This document shows, piece by piece, positions 36,089-42,723 of a stretch of 64,000 nt of DNA; within the stretch, counting starts at the first letter, position 1, and each line of letters starts with the position of its first letter. The stretch covers positions 1 through 64,000 of the forward strand of contig JAIQFK010000004.1 in assembly GCA_020073305.1 (NCBI GenBank), in the 5' to 3' direction. The stretch comes from Terriglobia bacterium. GTDB taxonomy: Bacteria > Acidobacteriota > Terriglobia > Bryobacterales > Bryobacteraceae. Under the pieces are notes generated by a model. That model saw only the letters and a list, made by a program, of their open reading frames with translations. It had not been told where the DNA came from and ran no database searches. A program made the position numbers and the translations under genes.

Positions 36089-36727
36089 TTAGAACCCAAA
36101 TAGCCCAGCCTGCGCCGGCGCGATGACTTTCGCCGCCTCATTCAAATTCAGTATTTGGCCTTCCACCCTCATCTCCCGCACGTGTTCTTCTGACCAGAAG
36201 AATACGGAATTTGTTCAATAGTCTCCGATGATGTTCCGGCCGCGGAAGGAGTGCCAGTCGATGTGTGGCAGGAACAGTCGCGGGTCTGCACCGCGCTCGT
36301 TCGCACGCCATTGAAGCTGCTCGTCCACGACGATGTGCAGAGGACGGGCACAGTGCGCGCATTCGGTCGAGATTTCCACCGTGAGGCGCTCGTTTCTGAG
36401 GCGCCCTTCGACGAAGGGCGTGGCGAAAGAATCCTCCGCTCAAGCGCCGAAGATGCGCTCTCCGGTACTGAACCTCAGCCGGTGTGGCGTTCGGTCGCAG
36501 GTTACGGGAAAAGCCCAGCTCACCTCAACGCGGCGGTTCCGGACCAGGAAGAATAAGTGCTTCTCCAAGTCCTCGAGCAGGCCGGTTACGAGCTGAGAAT
36601 CGAGCCGGAGAGCCTTCGCGATCTGCGTGGGACTCAGGGGCCTGCCGCTATTCCGAGGCAGCTCCCGGACCACAAAATTTCGGATCGCGTGGTGGTGGGG
36701 CGTCATGAAGGCCAGGTGATCGTTCAT
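36089..36727 (-). CDS. Organomercurial lyase (MerB)-like protein with two predicted selenocysteines
   Basis: One frame runs from ATG 36727 to TAA 36089 (212 residues plus stop), interrupted by TGA at 36440-36442 and 36215-36217. Read as selenocysteine these give U96 and U171. The first half has a winged-helix region (PLSPTQIAKALRLDSQLVTGLL) as in MerB. The first TGA lies in RIFGA-U-AEDSF, aligned with catalytic Cys96 and with Asp99 kept three residues on. The second lies in GDY-U-TNSVFFWSEEH, aligned with Cys159 (four residues before FF). A TEC-AHC pair (Cys123, Cys126) sits between. MerB cleaves carbon-mercury bonds. Each TGA is followed by a SECIS-like hairpin. The frame between and after the TGAs stays open for 74 and 41 codons, with G/C-rich third positions. 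UGA is a normal stop elsewhere in the window, so recoding is local. The alternative is a pseudogene hit twice at the catalytic codons, which is unlikely. The substrate is inferred, not shown. Confidence 0.86.
36185..36202 (-). promoter_or_regulatory. Candidate bacterial SECIS element 2
   Basis: On the minus strand, starting 12 bases after the second TGA, TTCTTCT pairs perfectly with AGAAGAA (seven base pairs) around the loop GGTC; the loop begins at base 20 after the TGA. A G at the start of the apical loop and a GU in it, at 16-37 bases from the UGA, is the known rule for bacterial SECIS. The hairpin lies inside the coding frame, as in other bacterial selenoprotein genes. Confidence 0.75.
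36402..36420 (-). promoter_or_regulatory. Candidate bacterial SECIS element 1
   Basis: On the minus strand, 19 bases after the first TGA, CGCCCTTC pairs perfectly with GAAGGGCG (eight base pairs) around the loop GTC; the loop begins 28 bases after the TGA. Position, stem and the G at the start of the loop fit the bacterial SECIS rule. The loop shares GUC with the hairpin after the second TGA although the two stems differ completely in sequence. Confidence 0.75.
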
Positions 36728-36735
36728 GCTTGAAT

Positions 36736-36749
36736 TGTACCATGGTACA
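36736..36749. promoter_or_regulatory. 14-base perfect palindrome upstream of the MerB-like gene
   Basis: TGTACCATGGTACA lies nine to 22 bases before the start codon of the MerB-like gene, between it and the stop of the small membrane protein gene. It is a candidate operator, possibly for the ribbon-helix-helix-like protein of the same operon. No clear -35/-10 pair or Shine-Dalgarno sequence was found around it, so its role is inferred. Confidence 0.5.
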
Positions 36750-36760
36750 TAGGTAGCAAA

Positions 36761-37030
36761 TTACATGTCGATCTCTTGCTTCGTCTTCCGGCTGACGTAC
36801 CAGCAGGGACTGAAGCCGAGCTGCGGAAACAGGGAGTGAACGCATTGCCGGGTTTCGGGGTCGAGGAAATAGTACTCGGTTTTGCGGTCCTTCTGGCGCA
36901 CCGCGTAATAGCGCTGGATTTGGACGACACCCAGCGGCTCGCGGTTCGGGATCCGGTAGCGGACGGAGAGATAGTCACCGGCGTACAGAAGCACCAGCGC
37001 CATGGCTACGAACAGGATCGTGCGCTTCAC
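36761..37030 (-). CDS. Small membrane-anchored protein of unknown function
   Basis: An 89-residue protein with one N-terminal hydrophobic segment (TILFVAMALVLLYAGDYLSV) that is either a signal anchor or an uncleaved signal. The exported part (YRIPNREPLGVVQIQRYYAVRQKDRKTEYYFLDPETRQCVHSLFPQLG…) has two Cys residues that could pair. Proteins of this shape are common hypotheticals of Acidobacteriota. It lies 56 bases after the pmbA stop and 33 bases before the MerB-like gene, on the same strand. Whether it belongs to the MerB-like unit is open. Confidence 0.7.
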   Translation of the reverse strand: MKRTILFVAMALVLLYAGDYLSVRYRIPNREPLGVVQIQRYYAVRQKDRKTEYYFLDPETRQCVHSLFPQLGFSPCWYVSRKTKQEIDM

Positions 37031-37086
37031 AGTGAAACTATCTTCTGAGCCGCGCGCAAAGCAAGCGATTACGGCTCATTCAACCC

Positions 37087-38472
37087 CTAAAACCGCGTCA
37101 CTTCCGTGAAGTTAAAATCCCGAACCTTCATCGCCGGCACCACCATGTCGAATGCCTCTTCGCCGGAGCCACGTACCACTGGCGACAACGCTTCCACGTT
37201 CGAGAGCAGCTCGATCAGGTTCTGGTTGAAGCGAAAGTTCTTCAGCCCGTGGACCACGCGGCCGCCCTCAATCAAAAACGTCCCGTCGCGCGTCATCCCG
37301 GTCATGATTTTTTGATAAGGGTCCACTTCCCGGATATACCAGAGGCGTGTGACCAGAATCCCGCGCTCGATAGACGCGATCATCTCCTCCACCGGCGTTT
37401 CTCCGCCGGCGATCACGATATTCATGGGTGCTTCACCAAACTCGTTCGGCAACGGAAATCCATGCCCCGTCGGTTTGACACCCGCTTGCTTGGCGGCCTG
37501 CCGGGAATAAACCACGTTGCGCACCACGCCCTTTGTGACCAGCGCGACGCGCTCGCGCGGAACGCCCTCTCCATCAAACGGCATGCCCGCTTGCAGCGCA
37601 TGGCCGAAGTCATCGGAAATATCGATATTGTCTCCGAAGAGTTTTTCCCCAATCCGGCCGGTGAGAAAACTCCGCTCGTCGCTCAGGGCCGTGGCGCCGA
37701 AATCGCCGAACAATTGCCCCACCAGGTCGAGGACCGCGGCCGGCTCGAGGACAACCGTGTAACGGCCCGGAGCTATCTCGTGCGGAGCCGCGGAATCGGC
37801 AGCCTTGCGCGCTGCCGTCAAGGCCAGTTCGAGCGGGTTCAAGTCTTCGGCATCGCACGCGGTTCTCTTCGCCCAGCCGGAGCTATCCTTCGCCAGGGAT
37901 GTGATCGAGAACTGCGCCATGGTTTCGGCGTGGTAGGCAGACACGCCATTGCTATTGAGAATCGCCAGTGCCGATTCCCCGGTTGAATAGATGCCCGCTG
38001 CCGTTTGTCGCCGGGCTTCCATCGCGCCGATGGCTTCGCGTACCGCCTTGGCCCGCTGATCCGGTGTGACCGCGGCCGTCCTGGCGAAATATCGATTTGG
38101 CTCGGCATACTCCGCGGCGGCGGCAAGTGGCAACAATTCCGGGTCAGGAGCTTGCAGCCGGGTAATCGCAATGGCCTGATCCACCACGCGCTGGATGCCT
38201 TCACGGTCCAGGCGGTTCGTGCTGGCGCGCGCCGTGCGCCCGTCGATCAGCGCACGGATCGAAAGGCTTCCCGTGCGGTCAGCCACGTTTTGGTGAATGG
38301 TGTTATTCGCGAAACGTGTGAGCGCGTAGGTGCTGGCCCCGATCAGAGCTTCGAGGTCACGGACGCCGGCCGCGTGTCCGGCGGCAAGCGCCGCTTCGAA
38401 AATCTCCTCGCAGCGCGAGAGCGGCAGCAGCGCGGATTCCTGCACGCTCTTAGCCGGCATACGCGCTGCCAA
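37087..38472 (-). CDS. pmbA: PmbA/TldE-type component of the TldD/E metalloprotease
   Basis: A 461-residue member of the TldD/PmbA family, the non-catalytic partner that forms a heterodimer with TldD. It lacks the HExxxH motif, as expected for TldE. Family features seen include LTRFANNTIHQNV, ALIDGRTARASTNRLD and the C-terminal GMTRDGTFLIEGGRVVHGLKNFRFNQN. The complex degrades unfolded short peptides and matures some peptide natural products and antibiotics (microcin B17, CcdA). The gene overlaps tldD by 23 bases, and both follow thrC in one minus-strand run. Confidence 0.93.
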   Translation of the reverse strand: MAARMPAKSVQESALLPLSRCEEIFEAALAAGHAAGVRDLEALIGASTYALTRFANNTIHQNVADRTGSLSIRALIDGRTARASTNRLDREGIQRVVDQAIAITRLQAPDPELLPLAAAAEYAEPNRYFARTAAVTPDQRAKAVREAIGAMEARRQTAAGIYSTGESALAILNSNGVSAYHAETMAQFSITSLAKDSSGWAKRTACDAEDLNPLELALTAARKAADSAAPHEIAPGRYTVVLEPAAVLDLVGQLFGDFGATALSDERSFLTGRIGEKLFGDNIDISDDFGHALQAGMPFDGEGVPRERVALVTKGVVRNVVYSRQAAKQAGVKPTGHGFPLPNEFGEAPMNIVIAGGETPVEEMIASIERGILVTRLWYIREVDPYQKIMTGMTRDGTFLIEGGRVVHGLKNFRFNQNLIELLSNVEALSPVVRGSGEEAFDMVVPAMKVRDFNFTEVTRF

Positions 38473-39904
38473 CCTTGATCTTGCGAAATCGCGAGGGGCT
38501 CGCTCCGTGTCCCGTCCCCATCACCTGCTCGGGCTGCCCTTTGCCGCAGTTGGGTGTACCCCAGAGCGTCCAGTGTTCCGGCCCCGAAATGGCGGCGCAG
38601 GAATTCCAGAACTCCGTGCTGATGCCGCTGTAACTCGGGTTCTTCAGCATGCGCGTGCGCTTTCCGTTGCGGATCTCCCAGCCGATCTCGCAGCCGAACT
38701 GAAAGTTGTACCGCTTGTCGTCGATCGACCAGCTCTTGTTGGTCTCCATGTAAATCGCGTGATCCGCGCCGAACACCTCGTCGAGCGTTTGTTGGCCCGG
38801 CTTGAGGCTCACATTGGTCATGCGGATCAGTGGAATCCGAGACCAGCCGTCCGCGCGCATGGTGCCGTTCGAACGCTCCTGTTGCACGGCTGATGCGGTT
38901 TCCCGCGAGGTCATGTAGCCCACGAACCGTCCATCGCGGATGATATCTGTCGATTGAGCGGCGACTCCCTCATCATCGAAAGCAAATGTGCCCAGACCCG
39001 GACCATGCTCGATCCGTGCGTCGCACACCACGTTCACAATCTCAGAGCCGTATTGCAGGTGGTTCAGCTTGTCGAGCGTGAGAAAGCTCATGCCCGCGTA
39101 ATTCGCCTCGGTGCCGAGCACACGATCGAGCTCGATCGGATGCCCGACGGACTCGTGAATCTGCAGACCGAGCTGCGAGCTGTCCAGAATGAGATCGAAG
39201 CGGCCCTCCGGGCACTGATCGGCGGAATGCAGCGCCACCGCCTCTTCCGCAATCCGCGGGGCGTTTTCCAGAAGGTGTAATTCTTCCAGCAGCTCATAAC
39301 CCTTCAACTGGTGCTGGCCTCCAAATGAGTTCGGATACGAACGCTTCTGAATCTCACCGTCCCGGAAACTGTGCGCCGCAAATCCAGCGCCCGTCGTGTA
39401 GCGGGTCTGGTCAATGAGGCTGCCGGACGATGACGCGAGAATCTGGCGGTGCCGGGTGAAAACCAGGGAGGCCTCGGCCAGGGTAACCCCCGGATTCCGG
39501 CGCAGCTCGGCGTCAATCGAAAACAGCAGCGCGAGATTCTGATCGACGGGGATGGAAAATGGATCGATGCGGACGGGCGATGTCCACGCGGCTTCGTGCT
39601 TCGGCTCCGGAGCCAGCACGACATCGCTCTTTTTCGCCAGCGCGCTCGCCCTCGCGACCTCGACGGCCAGCGCGGCCGCGGCCTCTATGCCGGCCGTGCT
39701 CAGATCATCGGTTGCCGCAAAGCCCCAGGAACCTCGATCCAGAACGCGAATCCCCAAACCCAGGGAAACGGAGATCGAAACGTTGCCGATCTTTCCATTC
39801 TTGGTCGAAACCAGGCGTTCTTCCGTCTCTTCCAACCGTACATCGCCGTACGATATGCCGCGGCGCACGGCGGCGTCGAGCGCATTTTGAGCAATTTCTT
39901 TCAT
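38450..39904 (-). CDS. tldD: Metalloprotease TldD
   Basis: A 484-residue catalytic subunit of TldD/TldE. The zinc motif is His250-Glu251-Ser-Val-Gly-His255 (HESVGHPIELD), with the third ligand expected further on (region around FAFDDEGVAAQSTDIIRDG). The N-terminal barrel has GDVRLEETEERLVSTKNGKI, and TGAGFAAHSFRDG is family-typical. It degrades small unfolded peptides in the cytosol through the TldE partner encoded just downstream. Its ATG overlaps the stop of threonine synthase by four bases. Confidence 0.95.
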   Translation of the reverse strand: MKEIAQNALDAAVRRGISYGDVRLEETEERLVSTKNGKIGNVSISVSLGLGIRVLDRGSWGFAATDDLSTAGIEAAAALAVEVARASALAKKSDVVLAPEPKHEAAWTSPVRIDPFSIPVDQNLALLFSIDAELRRNPGVTLAEASLVFTRHRQILASSSGSLIDQTRYTTGAGFAAHSFRDGEIQKRSYPNSFGGQHQLKGYELLEELHLLENAPRIAEEAVALHSADQCPEGRFDLILDSSQLGLQIHESVGHPIELDRVLGTEANYAGMSFLTLDKLNHLQYGSEIVNVVCDARIEHGPGLGTFAFDDEGVAAQSTDIIRDGRFVGYMTSRETASAVQQERSNGTMRADGWSRIPLIRMTNVSLKPGQQTLDEVFGADHAIYMETNKSWSIDDKRYNFQFGCEIGWEIRNGKRTRMLKNPSYSGISTEFWNSCAAISGPEHWTLWGTPNCGKGQPEQVMGTGHGASPSRFRKIKVGSAYAG

Positions 39905-41142
39905 CGGGGTGTGATCAGCCCGCCCAGCTTGTCCTGTTCGCCTGAAGACTGGCGCGGGAAGCGCGTCGAATACGCCTCCAGATATTTCAAGCCTGCGCCC
40001 GTATTATAGATGACGATTTTTTCGTCCCGCTTGAGAGTCCCGTCAGCCAGCAGCTTTTCGAGCGCGGAAACGCACGCGGCGCCCTCCGGGGTGATGAACA
40101 AACCTTCTTCGGAGGCGAGTCGAATGCCCGCGTCCAGCAACTCGGCATCGCTCACGGCAATGGCCGTGCCCCCGCTTTCGCGAACGGCGTTCAGGATAAG
40201 GAAATCGCCCAGCGGCTTGGGCACGCGCAGTCCGCTGGCTACGGTGTGCGCGTTCTCCCAGAACTCGCTGCGCGCGCCGCCCTGTTGGAACGCGCGGACA
40301 ACCGGCTGGCAGCCCTCCACCTGAACCGCGATCATCTTCGGCCGCTTCGCACCGATCCAACCCAGCGCCTCCATTTCGCCAAACGCCTTCCACATGCCGA
40401 TGATACCGACGCCGCCGCCGGTCGGATAGAAGATCGCATCCGGTAGCTGCCAGCTCATTTGCTCCGCCAGCTCGTATCCCATGGTTTTTTTGCCCTCGAC
40501 CCGGTACGGCTCTTTGAGGGTGGTTACGTCGAACCAGCCTTCGCGCGCGGCGCCGGACGCCACCAGCTTGGCGCAGTCGCTGATGAGACCGTCGACCAGC
40601 GTCACGCGGGCGCCATAAGCCTTGCACTCGACAAAGTTGGCTTGCGGCACGTCGCGCGGCATGAAGATATGGGCTTCCAGGCCGGCCGCCGCTGCGTACG
40701 CCGCCATGGCGCTAGCGGCGTTTCCTGCCGAAGGGATGGCCAGTTTCGGAATCCCCAGTTCCACCGCCATCGAAACCGCGCACGAAAGCCCCCGTGCCTT
40801 AAACGATCCGGTGGGATTCAGCCCCTCATCTTTTATCCACAGTTGATCTACGCCGATTCTTCGCCCCAGCCGCCTGGTACGAATGAGCGGCGTCATGCCT
40901 TCGCCCAATGAGATAATAGAAGATTGGCGCGTTGGAGGCAGCACCGGGCCGTATCGCCACATGCTGTTCGGGCCCGAGGCGACTTGGTCGCGGTTCCAGG
41001 TATGGCGGAGCTTCTCCAGATCGTAGCGGACCAGCAGGGGTCCGCCGCATTCGCACAGGTTGTGGACCTTGCCGGCTTCGAATTTCCGGCTGCACAGGCT
41101 GCATTCCAGATGCGTCAATGAGTTAGTAGTGGCTGGGCTCAA
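39901..41142 (-). CDS. thrC: Threonine synthase
   Basis: A 413-residue fold-type II PLP enzyme that converts O-phosphohomoserine to threonine. The N-terminal zinc ribbon is visible as Cys14-x2-Cys17 and Cys30-x-Cys32 (ECSLCSRK, NLCECGG). The PLP lysine is Lys115 in NPTGSFKARG. Phosphate-binding glycines appear in FYPTGGGVGIIGMWKAF. The size fits the type that lacks the long insertion of yeast-like ThrC. Other cystathionine/cysteine enzymes share the fold, but the N-terminal zinc ribbon favours threonine synthase. It heads an apparent operon with tldD and pmbA. Confidence 0.9.
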   Translation of the reverse strand: MSPATTNSLTHLECSLCSRKFEAGKVHNLCECGGPLLVRYDLEKLRHTWNRDQVASGPNSMWRYGPVLPPTRQSSIISLGEGMTPLIRTRRLGRRIGVDQLWIKDEGLNPTGSFKARGLSCAVSMAVELGIPKLAIPSAGNAASAMAAYAAAAGLEAHIFMPRDVPQANFVECKAYGARVTLVDGLISDCAKLVASGAAREGWFDVTTLKEPYRVEGKKTMGYELAEQMSWQLPDAIFYPTGGGVGIIGMWKAFGEMEALGWIGAKRPKMIAVQVEGCQPVVRAFQQGGARSEFWENAHTVASGLRVPKPLGDFLILNAVRESGGTAIAVSDAELLDAGIRLASEEGLFITPEGAACVSALEKLLADGTLKRDEKIVIYNTGAGLKYLEAYSTRFPRQSSGEQDKLGGLITPR

Positions 41143-41148
41143 TCGTCC

Positions 41149-41781
41149 ATGATACTGAAACTAGCGGTACTTACGGTGCTGGCGGGGTCGTGCTGGGCGG
41201 GGGAATTCGCCGTGCTCTCCACTGGCTTTCGTATCCATGCCGACAGGCACGAAACCGTTGGTGCGATGGTGAGGCTCTATGCCAACGACGGCGTCACGGA
41301 GTTGGCCGCCACACAGGTCGCAGGGTTTGAGCCGGATGAGGAAGTGCCAAAGCCTGCTGAACTGCCGGTCACAACGCCGCAAAGCCCCGAGGAACTAGTC
41401 ACCGAGGCGGCCAATCGCAACGGACTCCCTCCAGACTTTGTGCGTAGCGTGGTGGCCGTTGAGTCCGGGTATCGCGCCAGCGCGGTTTCCCGTAAGGGCG
41501 CCATCGGCCTCATGCAGCTCATGCCGGCTACGGCCCGCGAGTACGGGGCAGACCCCCACGATCCCAAACAAAACGTAGAAGCCGGGACGCAATACCTGCG
41601 CGACCTGCTCTGGAAGTACCGGAACGACGATCATCAGGTGAGCCGCGCGCTCGCCGCCTACAACGCAGGACCGAAGGCGGTTGACAAGTACCACGGCATC
41701 CCGCCGTATCGCGAGACGCTCGATTACGTGGAGCGAGTGCTCCGCAAGTACGAAAAACGCCTCAAGCCTTCGGCCGATTGA
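41149..41781 (+). CDS. Lytic transglycosylase (SLT domain)
   Basis: A 210-residue exported protein with a signal peptide (residues 1-18). The SLT domain covers about residues 85-205. Catalytic Glu105 lies in AVESGYRASAVSRKGAIGLMQLMPATA, followed by ADPHDPKQNVEAGTQYLRDLL and ALAAYNAGPKAV. It cleaves glycan strands of peptidoglycan between MurNAc and GlcNAc, with formation of an anhydro ring. It starts six bases from the thrC start, in the opposite direction, so the promoters of the two genes must overlap. Its stop is overlapped convergently by the next gene. Confidence 0.92.
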   Translation: MILKLAVLTVLAGSCWAGEFAVLSTGFRIHADRHETVGAMVRLYANDGVTELAATQVAGFEPDEEVPKPAELPVTTPQSPEELVTEAANRNGLPPDFVRSVVAVESGYRASAVSRKGAIGLMQLMPATAREYGADPHDPKQNVEAGTQYLRDLLWKYRNDDHQVSRALAAYNAGPKAVDKYHGIPPYRETLDYVERVLRKYEKRLKPSAD

Positions 41782-42121
41782 AGAACTCCTGGTCCACCTT
41801 GGCCGCCAGAACGAAGTCGCTCTCCGTCAACCCGTCAATCTTGTGCGTGTAGGTCTTCACGTCGACCCGTCCCCACGCCAGTGTGATATCGGGATGATGC
41901 CCTTCGGACTCGGCGACCGCTCCCACGCGATTCACGAAATCGAGCGCCGTTTTGAAATCGGGAAAAACATAGGTCTTGGTGATGTGGTGTTCATCAATCA
42001 CCTTCCAGTCGGGCAATTGCGCCGATAGTTTCCGCAGTTCTTCGCCCTGGAGCGGCGGAACGCCGCCCTTGCAGGGCACGCAGTGTTTTGCGGCGAGGCC
42101 GCTTACTCCAGATCCACCCAT
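41762..42121 (-). CDS. Pterin-4a-carbinolamine dehydratase
   Basis: A 119-residue enzyme that dehydrates 4a-hydroxy-tetrahydropterin, recycling the cofactor of aromatic amino acid hydroxylases (PhhB type). The active-site motif is GHHPDITLAWGRVDVKTYTHKIDGLTESDF, where the paired His residues and the Asp are conserved. The preceding part (CVPCKGGVPPLQGEELRKLSAQLPDWKV) is typical of the family. The true start may be an alternative codon a few residues later than ATG 42121. The gene tail overlaps the lytic transglycosylase gene by 20 bases, convergently. No phenylalanine hydroxylase gene lies in the window. Confidence 0.88.
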   Translation of the reverse strand: MGGSGVSGLAAKHCVPCKGGVPPLQGEELRKLSAQLPDWKVIDEHHITKTYVFPDFKTALDFVNRVGAVAESEGHHPDITLAWGRVDVKTYTHKIDGLTESDFVLAAKVDQEFFNRPKA

Positions 42122-42246
42122 ACGTCTCCATCCCTCACTTCGACCGCGTAAATTTTGAGCGGCCGGAGTTGGGCTTCGAGCCGCTTGTAATCCTTAGGAT
42201 AAACATACCGGGGGTAGGGCGCAAATGAAGTTAGATTATGTCTAAA
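42103..42246 (-). pseudogene. C-terminal remnant of an unidentified protein, overlapping the next gene
   Basis: A frame of 47 codons after a TAG at 42247-42249 and ending TAA at 42103-42105 reads APYPRYVYPKDYKRLEAQLRPLKIYAVEVRDGDVWVDLE, clearly protein-like and ending in a VxVDL tail as in Rieske or small ferredoxin-like domains. It has no start codon. Its end overlaps the start of the dehydratase gene (42121), as adjacent operon genes often do. I read it as the last part of a lost upstream gene. Confidence 0.45.
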
Positions 42247-42360
42247 CTAGGGTACTGTCAACTCGTACCATAACGATCTGAACAAAAGTACCGCTGAAAT
42301 TGAATCGGACGGCCCATTGTCGGGGCAAGGCGGACCTTTCATGATGGAGATGACAAAGCC

Positions 42361-42723
42361 ATGCGCCTACAACTTGAAAACTCCTCTAACCCAGATCGCC
42401 GGAACACCGACCGGTTTCCCCTTGAAAATGCGCTCCGCTACAGGCTCCCGGACGGCAACCAGGCCGGGACCGGGCAGACGCTGAACATGAGCAGCGGCGG
42501 AATCCTGTTCACCGCCGATTCGCGGCTTCCCATTGGCCAGCAAATTGAGGTATCGGTCGAATGGCCCGCGCAACTCAACGCCCGATGCGGCCTGAAGCTG
42601 GTCGCTTCGGGAAAGATCGTCCGCTCTAGTTCCGACGCCGCCGCCGTTCGTATTGAAAAGTACGATTTTCGCACGCGGGCAACGGCGAAGGTCACCGTCG
42701 AGGCCAGCGCTTCAGCGCTGTAA
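42361..42723 (+). CDS. PilZ-domain protein
   Basis: A 120-residue protein with a PilZ domain (about residues 12-105). The contact motif NMSSGG (N/DxSxxG) is followed by ILFTADSRLPIGQQIEVSVEWP, KIVRSS and a closing beta strand. The first motif is RRNTDRFPLE, so R-R-x-x-x-R is present. It is expected to bind c-di-GMP or its near relatives and to pass on the signal. Its stop overlaps the thyX stop by 12 bases, convergently. It differs clearly from the other PilZ protein at 32595-32978. Confidence 0.85.
   Translation: MRLQLENSSNPDRRNTDRFPLENALRYRLPDGNQAGTGQTLNMSSGGILFTADSRLPIGQQIEVSVEWPAQLNARCGLKLVASGKIVRSSSDAAAVRIEKYDFRTRATAKVTVEASASAL

Noticed and set aside
36138-36443. A 101-codon minus-strand frame in the region of the MerB-like gene's second half
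   Set aside because: Its sequence is Arg/Ala/His-rich with no fold signature, while the neighbouring frame read through TGA gives clear MerB-like sequence.
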